The notes: generated by a model not told the origin, from the sequence alone. A stretch of DNA of 64,000 nucleotides from Alteromonas sp. M12 (GCF_037478005.1 NZ_CP144164.1:1302001-1366000), one strand, 5' to 3'. Numbered from the stretch's first letter, positions 8,239 through 17,130 are shown. Translations and numbers: made by a program.

Positions 8239-10905
8239 ATGTGTTCAGTTAAAAAATACGGAGTATTGCTTGTTGTTCTGGTAATGATGGGGTGTAGTCA
8301 AAAAACACCTTCCGAATACATCGATGAAGCGGAAAAAGCGATTTTACAAAATGACACCGAAAGTGCAGTAATCGTACTCAAGAATGCATTGTCATCAGAT
8401 CCTAAAAACTTAAGAGCAAGATTTTTATTAGGCTCGGTATATTTTAAACGGGGTAATTCGAACTCTGCGGAAAAAGAACTAAAGATAGCTTTTGAAGGAG
8501 GGTACTTTAAAAATGAAGTTTTACCTCTTTATTTAGGTACGCTCAATTTTTTACAGCGAGATGACGAAATAATTCAAGTGGTAGAGCGTTTAACTGGGCT
8601 CACTAGCGAGACTGAAGCGATCGCTCAGGTATATAAAAGCTTAGCTTTATTTAGAAAAAACGAAGTGTCGCGGGCGAAACTAGCTATTAAGCGAGCCTCT
8701 GAACTTTATCCTAACTCATCCTATAGCCGCTTAGGAAGAGCGCATCACGCACTAAACGATGGTGAAGTTACAGATGCACTAATCATTCTTGAAGAGTTAC
8801 TAGCTGAAGACCCGAAATTTATGGAAGCGGTGTTGCTGCAGGGACAATTGAGCATGCAGCAACGGGACTATGCAACTGCGATTAAAGACTTCACTGAATA
8901 TGTTGAGCAGAAACCTGGTGATGCTCAGGGTAATTTTTTGTTAATCGATGCACTACTAAGAGATGAGCAATACGACAAGGCTGAGTCTCTAACTACTACA
9001 TTACTTAAAAAGCTACCTGATAATTCTAAATTAAATGAGTTTATGGGTATCGTACAATTCCATGACAAAGATTACGCTGCCGCAAAAACATCCATGGAAA
9101 AGGCTATTTCAGCGGGCTCTAATTCACCCACATCACGACTTATTGCAGGTGTTTCATCTTATAATTTACAGAAGCTAGAGCAAGCTCACAACCATTTAGC
9201 TGCAGTACAAAATGTCCTTCCAGATTCACATCCTGCAAAAAGGCTTTTCGCAGAAATCCAATTGCGCTTAGGCTATAGCACTGATGCTGCGCAAACTTTA
9301 GGTGGTATGGGAAGTTATGATCTGAATGATGTTACTTTGTTTACCCAAGCTGGTTTCGATCTAATAAAAAGTGGAGATGATTCCAAAGCGCGAAAAATGT
9401 TGGAATTGGCTAAAAAAACCGAGCCAACTAACGCGGAAGAGTTAACCCGTGTTGGTATTCTAAAATTATCTCTTAAAGATGATTCAGGAAAAGAAAATTT
9501 AATAACGGCCATAGAACTATCTCCTGAAATGGAAACAGCACGTTTGGTTTTAGCTCAAGCATATGTGAGTGAAGGCGAATATGAATTAGCGGTTGGCGTT
9601 GCAAAAAATTGGATTGCGTTTGCACCAGAACAAATAACCGCCTACAACCTTTTGGCTGAAATTTATGAAGTGTCTGAACAAAATCAACTAGCAGAGCAAA
9701 CTCATAATGAAATACTTAAACTTGCGCCTAATAATCCTGCTTCATTAAAATTTTTGGCTGAGTTAGCTAAACAAAATGGAAATGAAGATAAGGCACTTAG
9801 TCTTCTTAAAACAGCTGCGCAGAATAATCCAGAGTATGTTCAAGGTTCATTTGATTATTTTATTGAAGCTTCACGACAAGGCAAAGATGAACAATCGCAA
9901 GCATTGGATTTAATTAAGTCCATGTATGAAAAGCAGCCAGATGATTTAATGAAGCAACTCAATTATGCTCGTGCACTGGTATTTAATGTTGAACCACAAA
10001 AAGCGCTAGGTATTTTAGAGAATATAAAGCCCGCTAAGGATATGCCTCTTTTCTTTTGGAAAGCTCAAGCTGATAGTTATTTAGCGCTTAATAAACCAAC
10101 AGATGCTTTGAATGTTTATTCTCGTTGGCAACAACTTGAACCAAAAAGAAGAGAGCCTTGGACGGGAGCGATCTATATCAATGACGGCCTTCGGGACTTG
10201 TCCGGTGCGTTAGATACAGTTAAGCGAGCCTTGGGGTATCATCAAGATGACCCTGAGTTTAAAGTAATGGAAGTTCATTACAGTTTAATGAGTGGTAATG
10301 TATCTGTTGCAAAAAGGCTGATGAATAATCTCCCTGAACAAGTTAAATCTTTGGTTACGGTCAAAGGTATTAATGGCCAAATACTCTTTGCAGAAGGCAA
10401 AATTAAGGAATCGTTGCCGTTATTAGAAGAGTCTTATAATGCGAGTTTAGATGGTCGCTTTGCAATTTTAATAGCGAAAGCGAAAGCTAATTTAGAGAAC
10501 GCTGACTCCGCAATAGATTTTCTTGAAGAGCACTTAGCGAAACGTCCTAATGATGTCAATGTAAGGGGGCGTTTAGCTGAGAGTTACATGGATATCCAGC
10601 CAGAAAAAGCAATTGAGCATTATGAAATGATTGTAAAGTTCTTACCAGAGAACATTATTGCATTAAACAATCTTGGATGGCTTTATACTCAAGCCGGTAA
10701 TAGTCAAAAGGCTGTTGACTATGCGCAAAAAGCAGTGGCTTTGCGTCCAGAGAACCCTAAGCTTTTAGACACCCTTGGCGTTGCATTACTGGAAGACGGA
10801 CAAATAAAGCGTGCTATTGAAGTGAGTAAAAAAGCATTTGATATTGAACCGAGTAATCAGAGTTATCGTATTCATTACGAGAATTCTCTCAAAGCAAATC
10901 AATAA
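8239..10905 (+). CDS. prsT: PEP-CTERM system TPR-repeat lipoprotein
   Basis: The 888-residue protein starts with a lipoprotein signal (hydrophobic LLVVLVMMGC, lipidated Cys19). The rest is built almost entirely of tetratricopeptide repeats, for example near residues 20-70, 180-260, 430-540 and 770-860 with the final ALNNLGWLYTQAGN unit. Length, lipobox and early TPR composition match the PrsT family (remembered as TIGR02917), which is found only with exosortase A/PEP-CTERM loci and probably scaffolds export or assembly of the polysaccharide at the envelope. It sits directly upstream of a PEP-CTERM substrate gene. PrsT is strong evidence that the organism has an exosortase even though none is encoded in this window. 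Confidence 0.92.
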   Translation: MCSVKKYGVLLVVLVMMGCSQKTPSEYIDEAEKAILQNDTESAVIVLKNALSSDPKNLRARFLLGSVYFKRGNSNSAEKELKIAFEGGYFKNEVLPLYLGTLNFLQRDDEIIQVVERLTGLTSETEAIAQVYKSLALFRKNEVSRAKLAIKRASELYPNSSYSRLGRAHHALNDGEVTDALIILEELLAEDPKFMEAVLLQGQLSMQQRDYATAIKDFTEYVEQKPGDAQGNFLLIDALLRDEQYDKAESLTTTLLKKLPDNSKLNEFMGIVQFHDKDYAAAKTSMEKAISAGSNSPTSRLIAGVSSYNLQKLEQAHNHLAAVQNVLPDSHPAKRLFAEIQLRLGYSTDAAQTLGGMGSYDLNDVTLFTQAGFDLIKSGDDSKARKMLELAKKTEPTNAEELTRVGILKLSLKDDSGKENLITAIELSPEMETARLVLAQAYVSEGEYELAVGVAKNWIAFAPEQITAYNLLAEIYEVSEQNQLAEQTHNEILKLAPNNPASLKFLAELAKQNGNEDKALSLLKTAAQNNPEYVQGSFDYFIEASRQGKDEQSQALDLIKSMYEKQPDDLMKQLNYARALVFNVEPQKALGILENIKPAKDMPLFFWKAQADSYLALNKPTDALNVYSRWQQLEPKRREPWTGAIYINDGLRDLSGALDTVKRALGYHQDDPEFKVMEVHYSLMSGNVSVAKRLMNNLPEQVKSLVTVKGINGQILFAEGKIKESLPLLEESYNASLDGRFAILIAKAKANLENADSAIDFLEEHLAKRPNDVNVRGRLAESYMDIQPEKAIEHYEMIVKFLPENIIALNNLGWLYTQAGNSQKAVDYAQKAVALRPENPKLLDTLGVALLEDGQIKRAIEVSKKAFDIEPSNQSYRIHYENSLKANQ

Positions 10906-10995
10906 ATATTTAGGTTTGGGTAAATAAAGTGTCAGACTTTTTAACAGGGCTGAAATGATGTTAAATTAAAATTCTTATAAATCAACAAGATAAAA

Positions 10996-11013
10996 GTTGG
11001 CCCGTAATGTGCT
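10996..11013 (+). promoter_or_regulatory. Sigma-54 (RpoN) promoter of the PEP-CTERM gene
   Basis: GTTGGCCCGTAATGTGCT carries the -24 GG (10999-11000) and -12 GC (11011-11012) exactly ten bases apart. It agrees with the sigma-54 consensus TTGGCACG-N4-TTGC at most informative positions. The predicted transcript start is near 11023, leaving a leader of about 75 bases before the ATG at 11098, which has a good Shine-Dalgarno CTGGAGA. PEP-CTERM genes are known in several bacteria to be controlled by RpoN with the PrsK/PrsR two-component system; neither regulator is in the window. Confidence 0.75.
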
Positions 11014-11097
11014 TTAACTTAACCATGGAAAGCTTGTGACTGAATTAGCAGCTTTGCAAACTTAAAACCTTTATTTTACTTACGCTGGAGAATAGAC

Positions 11098-11928
11098 ATG
11101 AAAACTAAGTCCTTAATAGCAGGGATAATTTTAGCAACTGGTTCGTCTGTTGCTATGGCTGACCAATTCTTTATCGATGTTGGCGCTGATTTTGGTGACA
11201 ACTTAAGAAATCAAGCTGCTGGCTCAACTACTACTGGTTGGTTAAATCAAGCTACATACAACTACCAATCTGAAACGCTTGTTACTGATGCTGACGCAAA
11301 CGGTCTTAGTGATGGTGATGCAATTACTACTACTGGTGGTTTCGTAAGCGGTCCAGCTGGAAGTTCAGCGATTGCTTTTAATGCTGTTGAAGGTTTCTTG
11401 CCTAACAGTTTTGGTCCTGAAAGTGATAATGACTATGGCGATTGGGGTTTAACTTTCCAATTCGAACTTTCTGGTACTCTTGGTCCATCTTTAGCAACTA
11501 ACTATAATTCAGGTGATATCACTTTCTATTATTTTGAACCTGGTTTTACTAACACTTCTGAATTCGTAGAGTTATTTACTCTTGATTTCGTATCAATTGT
11601 TCAAAGCTTGGGTGGTCCTTCTTTGAAAACTATGGTTAGTTCTGTAGGTGCTGGTACTGTCAATGGTGTTGCTGCTGGTGATGTTTTCAACTTCGCTGAC
11701 GGTTCTATGACTGACTTACTTGGTGACATGGTTGATATCTTCTCATTCGTTGATTTCAATACTGACCCTAACGACGTAGCTGTTACTAACAACGGCGATG
11801 GTACTTTCACATTGAATGGTAACCATGATGGTTCTATCTCTTTCCAAATCCCTGAGCCTTCAAGCTTAGCGGTATTGGGTCTTGGTCTTCTAGGTCTTGC
11901 TGGTGCAGCTCGCAGACGTAAAAGCTAA
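11098..11928 (+). CDS. PEP-CTERM sorting-domain protein (exosortase substrate)
   Basis: The 276-residue secreted protein has a Sec signal peptide at the N-terminus (cleavage probably after AMA, residues 20-22). Its C-terminal sorting signal at about residues 251-276 consists of PEPSSL, a hydrophobic segment rich in Gly and Leu, and the basic tail RRRKS. This tripartite signal is recognised and cleaved by exosortase. The body is rich in Asp, Asn, Gly, Ser and Thr and has no catalytic signature, as is common for these matrix-like proteins. It has its own sigma-54 promoter and a terminator right after the stop, so it is a monocistronic unit. A role in matrix or floc structure is inferred from the family. 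Confidence 0.93.
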   Translation: MKTKSLIAGIILATGSSVAMADQFFIDVGADFGDNLRNQAAGSTTTGWLNQATYNYQSETLVTDADANGLSDGDAITTTGGFVSGPAGSSAIAFNAVEGFLPNSFGPESDNDYGDWGLTFQFELSGTLGPSLATNYNSGDITFYYFEPGFTNTSEFVELFTLDFVSIVQSLGGPSLKTMVSSVGAGTVNGVAAGDVFNFADGSMTDLLGDMVDIFSFVDFNTDPNDVAVTNNGDGTFTLNGNHDGSISFQIPEPSSLAVLGLGLLGLAGAARRRKS

Positions 11929-11950
11929 GATTGCTTTAAAGCATTCTAAA

Positions 11951-11977
11951 AACCCGGTTTAAACACCGGGTTTTTTA
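11951..11977 (+). terminator. Intrinsic terminator of the PEP-CTERM gene
   Basis: Arms AACCCGGT (11951-11958) and ACCGGGTT (11965-11972) with a 6-base loop, followed by a T run to 11976. It lies 23 bases after the stop codon. Confidence 0.88.
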
Positions 11978-12427
11978 TTGTTTAAAGTTACAAAAATCAA
12001 AAGTTACTATTATCTTTAACCCATTTAACCTCTATATTTCCTCCAAATTTACGTCACATACTCGGCCGTTCAAGATTAGATCTAAAAATCCAAGGTACAG
12101 GTAACTATAGCTAGTTTCATAAAGTCTGCATTTAGCTAAGTTACGCTTCTGTTATATATCTATAGTTGCCGTCCTAATTACCAATGAAATGCTTTTACGT
12201 TCTTAGCTGGCTTTTCTGCCAGAACTTTTTCCGTTACTACATGATTAGGTTAGACAAGAAAGCCAAGCTCTGAGCCGCTTTATAGAAAGTTTAATTTATT
12301 ATTGGGTATTCAATGATGCTAAAAAGTCTAAAGCCCTACAGAAGGGGGGAGGGAGCGCCAACAGCTTGAGCTTTAGGGCTATGTTGCTGATGGCTATTAT
12401 TTTGTTTTTGAAGAGATGTTAAAAAAC
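11978..12427. other. 450-base intergenic region, no gene seen
   Basis: I see no credible coding frame on either strand. It holds the long imperfect inverted repeat at 12092-12175 and a small hairpin (CTGGC 12207-12211, GCCAG 12218-12222) followed by AACTTTTT, a weak rightward terminator candidate. It also holds a distant 7-base pairing AGCCCTA (12332-12338) with TAGGGCT (12374-12380). A small RNA is possible but unproven. Confidence 0.4.
12092..12175. repeat. Long imperfect inverted repeat / hairpin
   Basis: The left arm at 12092-12110 (core GGTAACTATAG) pairs with the right arm at 12160-12175 (core CTATAGTTGCC). There is one G-U or mismatch in the 11-base core, and pairing continues outward through one bulge (AGG with CCT). 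The enclosed loop is about 49 bases and has no obvious pairing. It could be a structured RNA, a miniature element or an operator pair; I see no target-site duplication. Confidence 0.45.
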
Positions 12428-13294
12428 TTAGCTAGGCTTCGATTTACCTACTGCTTTTTTAACCATTGGGAACATAATATATTTTTGGATAGGGTTTTTA
12501 TTACCCCAGGGGCGCCACGTTTTTTTCGCTTTATTTTTATATGCATCAACATGCCAACCCCAAGGAGCGTGCAGCACTTCCCCTCGTTTTAGCAGTACTT
12601 TCAACACATTTGAATTTAATACTCCTGCCGCCAACGAGATTCCCATTGGTGTTGAGGGAACTTTTCCTGCCCAAAAATCTACTTTGCTTTTATCAACTAG
12701 ATAGCTCAATTGCAACATAGCTGGAGATAAGCCCATGATTAGATTGTAGAACTGGTCTTCAGGTTCTAACCCTTCTAAACAGAAATATTCTTCAAATGAC
12801 ATTTTACCCGGCATGAAAACTAATACTGCAGTTCCCATTCCCATTGGAGCTGCAGTAATGCAAGGGATATTCTTTTCGTAACACCTCTTGAAAACCTTTC
12901 TGCGAATATCCATAGCAAAAATATCTAAACTATCAATATATAAATCTACACCGTCTAAAAAATCTTCGAGATTTTCGTCATTAATCCCTTTGTCAAAATT
13001 CTTGACACTTGATTCAGGATTGATGTTTGCCAATATATCTTCCATAACTTTAGATTTTTCTTGTCCTAAAGTTTTCATTGAAGCTCCAGCTTGGCGATTG
13101 AAGTTTACTAAATCGTACTGATCCATATCAGATATGTGGAAGTTACCTATGCCAAGCCTTGCGCAGACAATTGCGTGGTCTCCACCTACACCGCCTAATC
13201 CGCCTACTGCAACCTTACTATGTCTGAGAACATCTTGTTCTGCTTCAGTCATCCAGCCAATATTACGTGAAAATGCTTCTTTATAGTCAAACAT
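12428..13294 (-). CDS. ThiF/MoeB/HesA-family E1-like adenylyltransferase
   Basis: The 288-residue product from the ATG at 13294 (GAGAG-type ribosome site upstream; a TTG at 13309 would add five residues) has the E1-like Rossmann fold. The nucleotide loop VGGLGGVGGDH is at about residues 29-40, the acidic/Arg motif DMDQYDLVNFNRQ follows, and the conserved NPES region precedes the dinucleotide-binding DLYIDSLD. These enzymes adenylate a C-terminal carboxylate of a small protein or peptide. I see no CxxC zinc pairs as in MoeB/ThiF, and no ubiquitin-like partner gene. It precedes, in a separate leftward transcript or read-through, the LuxI/FeeM-like acyltransferase. The substrate is unknown. An inverted repeat around 13333-13359 upstream could be an operator. 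Confidence 0.8.
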   Translation of the reverse strand: MFDYKEAFSRNIGWMTEAEQDVLRHSKVAVGGLGGVGGDHAIVCARLGIGNFHISDMDQYDLVNFNRQAGASMKTLGQEKSKVMEDILANINPESSVKNFDKGINDENLEDFLDGVDLYIDSLDIFAMDIRRKVFKRCYEKNIPCITAAPMGMGTAVLVFMPGKMSFEEYFCLEGLEPEDQFYNLIMGLSPAMLQLSYLVDKSKVDFWAGKVPSTPMGISLAAGVLNSNVLKVLLKRGEVLHAPWGWHVDAYKNKAKKTWRPWGNKNPIQKYIMFPMVKKAVGKSKPS

Positions 13295-13406
13295 AAATCT
13301 CGCTCTCAAAAGTAATTAGTGTCGTGGTCTATTAACGGGATATATCTAAATTCCCGTAATATCCTTGTATCGCCTATGGCTGTAATGCTTAGTCGCTATC
13401 AATCAT

Positions 13407-14144
13407 CTATATTTGTGGGGCGAGTTCAGCTGTTATGTTGCGTAATAAGGCTTTAAAATCTTGTTTAAGGTTTTGTTCAACTGATTGAGGTTGAATATAA
13501 AATGGGGCTCGTTTCCCATGGTAATCGATTACCGGACCTATTTGTTCAAAAGGTAGTCCAACAAATCGCATACTTCTGGCTAACCTAGGCTCAACCATAA
13601 CGTAACAATGATGAATATTTTTATTCAGCAAAATTGCCGTGGCAGATAAATATAATCCAACTGCAATAAATGGAAAACAGCGCAATTCTGTTTCTGAATA
13701 TATTTCTTTATTGATAACACCTAAAGCTGCACCGTCGTAATTATCCATTTTCCGGCGTCTAAATTCTAATGGAACCGCTAAACGTGATATTTCACAAATA
13801 TCGTTCCTAGCAAAATTATCAGGAAAAAGTTCAGGTCGTTGAATTGCATCTTGACAGTAAAGTTCAATCGGTAATTTTTGACTATCATCTGCTGAGGTTA
13901 TTAACCTTACAGTGCCAGCATATTGTTTACTTGATTTATGTTGAATTAGGCAATGATAGGCATGGTCATCGAAATCATCAGTTTCGACTTTTTGAATGTT
14001 TTCAGGTTCAAAATGCAACTCTTCGCAGTACACCTGGTGACGAATACCAAAGGAGTGTTTTTTGTGCTGCTCAGACTCCGAAAATACAGGTTTTAAATAA
14101 TCGGAAAAATGACCCGAAATACTGTCCGCAGAAATTTCTGTCAT
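13407..14144 (-). CDS. PEP-CTERM/exosortase-associated acyltransferase, LuxI/FeeM-like
   Basis: The 245-residue protein shows the invariant pattern of the autoinducer-synthase/N-acyl amino acid synthase fold. Arg35 sits in RHQVYCEE, Glu54-Asp56-Asp59 in ETDDFDD (the same spacing as the LuxI E-x-D-x-x-D), Arg80 in GTVRLIT, and Glu118 with Arg121 in CEISRLAV. It fits the family annotated as putative PEP-CTERM/exosortase system-associated acyltransferase (remembered as TIGR03694). Such enzymes move an acyl chain from acyl-ACP to an amine. The nearby ACP, or fatty-acid ACP, may be the donor. The product could be a signal or a lipidated building block; this is inference. It is divergent from the hotdog gene, with a shared 177-base control region. 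Confidence 0.87.
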   Translation of the reverse strand: MTEISADSISGHFSDYLKPVFSESEQHKKHSFGIRHQVYCEELHFEPENIQKVETDDFDDHAYHCLIQHKSSKQYAGTVRLITSADDSQKLPIELYCQDAIQRPELFPDNFARNDICEISRLAVPLEFRRRKMDNYDGAALGVINKEIYSETELRCFPFIAVGLYLSATAILLNKNIHHCYVMVEPRLARSMRFVGLPFEQIGPVIDYHGKRAPFYIQPQSVEQNLKQDFKALLRNITAELAPQI

Positions 14145-14321
14145 TACAACTTTCCTTTGTTATGTTTATTGACCATTATTAATAGGGAAACTCAAAAAAT
14201 TAAAACTATGTTAATACTAAAGTGTCGGGTTAAAGTCCTTATTTGTCAAACAAATACCGCAATTTCTATGTTATACATTAGTTTAAAGTTGGCCTGAATA
14301 TCATTCAAAAGAGGATTTTAA

Positions 14322-15212
14322 TTGAAAAACTATCAGTTATCACAAATTCACATTGAAACGGCTAGGAATTCGACAGACGATTTTAACTTGTTTCATGATA
14401 AAAATCGCTGGAATTGGATTGCTGATAATCCATTTAAAGGGCCTATCGCTCTGGGATTTCAATTAGGCTGCTTTATCGAAACACAATTTCAACACCGTCA
14501 AACTGAATTAAATACATCGGATGAAATTAAAAACTTTTCCTTCAGTGTATTTGAGTTCACGTTTGCTGGGGTCGTTAATCCTGGTGATAGCCTAACGCTG
14601 GATATCAAAGCAGGTAAAAAAACGCAAAGTGTGGACGGTGAACAGCAGTCTAATCGACTTTTATTAAAAGCAAATGGCAAAGCTGTTATTTTAGGGTTTA
14701 AACGAGAGTCTGAATTTTGCCCAATTCAGTTGCCGGATAATTTTCCTAAAAATATTGACTGGGGCATGCGTGCAGATCGCACTTTTGATCAAGCAAGTCA
14801 GTGTTTCTTAAAACGGAAATACATGATCGTAGGCAACGCCAAGAATTTTTTAACCAGCGCATTTGGCGAACAATCTGAATACATCGATGAATTTGCAGAT
14901 AAGGTACGGTTTCCACAGATGTATCCCATGAGTCTATTGTCATCGGCTTTATTAGAACGTGCACAAGCAATAGGTCATGACTTAATTAAAGATCCTATGA
15001 TTTACTCTTCTCATAAATTGAGTATTGATAAACGATTATTAGAATCTTTACGAAGTAATGATGTGTTAAACATTGTAGTGACACCAGAAATAGCGATGCC
15101 AGGCAATGGGCATAAAGTCAGTCACATATGTGTCGGTTATTTAAAAGGAAATGTACCTCTATTTATGGCGCAAATAGTGCTTTTACCTTTGAGTGCCATG
15201 TTAGGAAAGTGA
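14322..15212 (+). CDS. Double-hotdog (MaoC-like) protein of unknown substrate
   Basis: The 296-residue product starts at a TTG preceded by AGAGG. The first half contains STDDFNLFHD (Asp20 and His25), which resembles the catalytic D-x4-H of R-specific enoyl-CoA hydratases, then a GPIALGFQL helix and a PGDSL strand turn. The second half (about residues 165-296) looks like a second hotdog unit without an obvious catalytic motif. Such proteins hydrate, dehydrate or bind acyl-CoA/acyl-ACP. Divergent placement next to the LuxI/FeeM-like acyltransferase suggests it shapes or handles the acyl chain used there. The MaoC assignment rests on motif resemblance only; a thioesterase-like role is possible. 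Confidence 0.6.
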   Translation: MKNYQLSQIHIETARNSTDDFNLFHDKNRWNWIADNPFKGPIALGFQLGCFIETQFQHRQTELNTSDEIKNFSFSVFEFTFAGVVNPGDSLTLDIKAGKKTQSVDGEQQSNRLLLKANGKAVILGFKRESEFCPIQLPDNFPKNIDWGMRADRTFDQASQCFLKRKYMIVGNAKNFLTSAFGEQSEYIDEFADKVRFPQMYPMSLLSSALLERAQAIGHDLIKDPMIYSSHKLSIDKRLLESLRSNDVLNIVVTPEIAMPGNGHKVSHICVGYLKGNVPLFMAQIVLLPLSAMLGK

Positions 15213-15276
15213 GCTAAACTTAATTTTGTTGAGTTTAACTAAACTGTTCTGTTATTTGCTGACAAAGGTATAAATG

Positions 15277-16179
15277 TTACTCGGTATCGATTTTTTTGGG
15301 CAGGTATTCATGTGCGGTTTCATAGCCGATTTGATAAAGTTCTTGTTTCTGCTCTATTGATAACGAAAAATCCACGGACGAATAGGTTCCAGTCTCAACA
15401 ATAATTGTATTATGCCAATGCTCAGCGTGGACATACTCTCTCGATAGGGCCGTCATAAATGTTTTTATCAACATGAAAATATATTCAGGTAGGTGAAAAA
15501 ATGCCTGCCTTTTTCGCACCTGATGTATTTGTTGACTCTTCAATCTGAAACAAACATTTTTAGCATCGCTGTCAGTCCAATTTCTAAAAAGTGCATCTTC
15601 GGCTAAAATTGCGCCATCAACAAGTAGATGATCACCGTAGGTTTTAAAACTAAAAATTAATGGAATCGACATTGAAAACCGGACCGCTTGTGAAACTTTC
15701 AAGTCTGGACTGGTTTCCTTATTGAAAATCACTGGTCCACCGCCGTTGACATCGGTGGCGACTATACTTAAATCAGTCGATAATTGAGAAAATGTTTTGC
15801 CATTTAACTGTTTATCCATCCAATTTTCAAATTGATTGCCAGAACTTAAGCCTCCTTCTTTTAATAAGCGAAATATAGAATAGCCTTTAAATTGTTTAAA
15901 ATCTGTGTGCAGTGCGAGTGTCAATATTTTTTCTAATGGCATTCCGCTACAATAAAGGGCACAAACGATAGAGCCTCCAGATATTCCAACTACATGGCTA
16001 AATGTTAACTTCATTTCTAACAGAGCCTGTAGGATACCGATATGACAGGTTAAACGTGTACCTCCACCTGAAAATATAGGAACGATTTGGTTTTTATTGG
16101 TATCGTATGGTTGAGGCATCATTACTTCGCTCAAAGCTGGTTTTCTTTCAAATATGGCTGACAATTTGGTTTTTTGCAT
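15277..16179 (-). CDS. Patatin-like phospholipase / acyl hydrolase
   Basis: The 300-residue product has all elements of the patatin catalytic dyad: the oxyanion loop FSGGGTRL at about residues 36-43, the nucleophile Ser67 in GISGG, and Asp188 in LLVDGAIL. It should hydrolyse acyl ester bonds of phospholipids or other lipids. There is no signal peptide, so it probably acts in the cytoplasm or at the inner membrane. It converges on the hotdog gene and diverges from the protease gene with only 26 bases between starts. A start at the in-frame ATG at 16122 (MMPQPYD) is also plausible and would leave more room for promoters. Membership in the lipid module is inferred from location. Confidence 0.85.
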   Translation of the reverse strand: MQKTKLSAIFERKPALSEVMMPQPYDTNKNQIVPIFSGGGTRLTCHIGILQALLEMKLTFSHVVGISGGSIVCALYCSGMPLEKILTLALHTDFKQFKGYSIFRLLKEGGLSSGNQFENWMDKQLNGKTFSQLSTDLSIVATDVNGGGPVIFNKETSPDLKVSQAVRFSMSIPLIFSFKTYGDHLLVDGAILAEDALFRNWTDSDAKNVCFRLKSQQIHQVRKRQAFFHLPEYIFMLIKTFMTALSREYVHAEHWHNTIIVETGTYSSVDFSLSIEQKQELYQIGYETAHEYLPKKIDTE

Positions 16180-16205
16180 TATTATTTTAAGCTAATTAAT
16201 GGAAT

Positions 16206-16985
16206 ATGGATTTTATGTCTAGTTTGATTAAGCGTTTGTTTGTATTTGTTATTTTATTTTCAAATTGTCCAAGTTATGCCCACGACATTGTCGATATCGT
16301 AAAAGTGGCTAAACAATCAGTAGTCGGGATAGGCATATACGACCCAATTAAAGCCCCACAAACGAGTTTACACGGTACTGGTTTCGCGGTAGCTAATGGA
16401 CAGTATATAGTGACGAACAATCATGTTATTGCTAAACCGTTGGACGCCAATGCAAAACAAAAACGTGTGGTTCTAGCTGGTGTCGGACGTTATCCCAAAA
16501 TGTACGAGGCATATGTAGTCGAAGTTGATGAATTACATGATTTAGCGTTACTTCGAATTAGTAACAAATTAAAGCCTTTTCAACTAGCCGGAAGTAACTT
16601 GATAGCTGACGGCACTGAAGTGGCATTTACAGGATTTCCCATTGGGGCTGTTTTAGGGCTTTACCCGGCTACTCATCGCGGTATTATTGCCTCGTCAACG
16701 CCGGTTATAGTGCCTACTGAACATTCTAGTCAATTAGATGCTAAAACATTGAGACGCTTAAGAGATCCGTATTTAGTCTATCAAATGGATGCCACGGCTT
16801 ACCCTGGCAATAGCGGCAGTGCAGTTTATGAGGTGGACACCGGTAAAGTCGTAGCTGTTATCAATAAAGTGTTCGTAAAAGAAACAAAAGAGACTATTTT
16901 ATCCGCGCCTAGTGGCATTACTTACTCAATACCTGTAAAATACGTCAGACAACTTTTAAGATCAGCTAACGTAGAAGTCGATTAG
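16206..16985 (+). CDS. Secreted trypsin-like serine protease (S1 family)
   Basis: The 259-residue protein begins with a Sec signal peptide ending near PSYAHD. The catalytic triad is visible: His73 in VTNNHVIA, Asp112 in ELHDLALL and Ser203 in YPGNSGSA. It looks like the protease domain of HtrA/Deg enzymes but has no PDZ domain. It is likely periplasmic or released and acts on envelope or matrix proteins. An alternative start at 16215 would shorten the signal region by three residues and has a slightly better GGA spacing. It lies between the lipid module and the exported-protein cassette and could mature one of the exported proteins; that is an inference. Confidence 0.85.
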   Translation: MDFMSSLIKRLFVFVILFSNCPSYAHDIVDIVKVAKQSVVGIGIYDPIKAPQTSLHGTGFAVANGQYIVTNNHVIAKPLDANAKQKRVVLAGVGRYPKMYEAYVVEVDELHDLALLRISNKLKPFQLAGSNLIADGTEVAFTGFPIGAVLGLYPATHRGIIASSTPVIVPTEHSSQLDAKTLRRLRDPYLVYQMDATAYPGNSGSAVYEVDTGKVVAVINKVFVKETKETILSAPSGITYSIPVKYVRQLLRSANVEVD

Positions 16986-17054
16986 CTTGTCGAAAAAATT
17001 TACACTACCACTATATTACATTAATTAAACATATATAAATCAATGGATTGTTGT

Positions 17055-17073
17055 CTTGGCGTGGTTTTTGCTT
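17055..17073 (+). promoter_or_regulatory. Sigma-54 (RpoN) promoter of the Tat-protein/PqqD/HprK cassette
   Basis: CTTGGCGTGGTTTTTGCTT has GG at 17058-17059 and GC at 17070-17071, ten bases apart. Its TTTGC -12 element is an excellent match. The bases around the -12 element (GCTTTAAC) are identical to those of the PEP-CTERM gene's sigma-54 promoter. The predicted start near 17082 gives a leader of about 50 bases to the ATG at 17131. Confidence 0.75.
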
Positions 17074-17130
17074 TAACGATCTCATTAAAGTTAATTGCGT
17101 TCAGAAGTCGCATAAAAAGGGTTTAAATCA

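Noticed and set aside
14288..14306. Possible third sigma-54 promoter upstream of the hotdog gene (GTTGGCCTGAATATCATTC)
   Set aside because: The -24 side fits but the base pair ten bases downstream of GG is AT, not GC, so the -12 element is missing.
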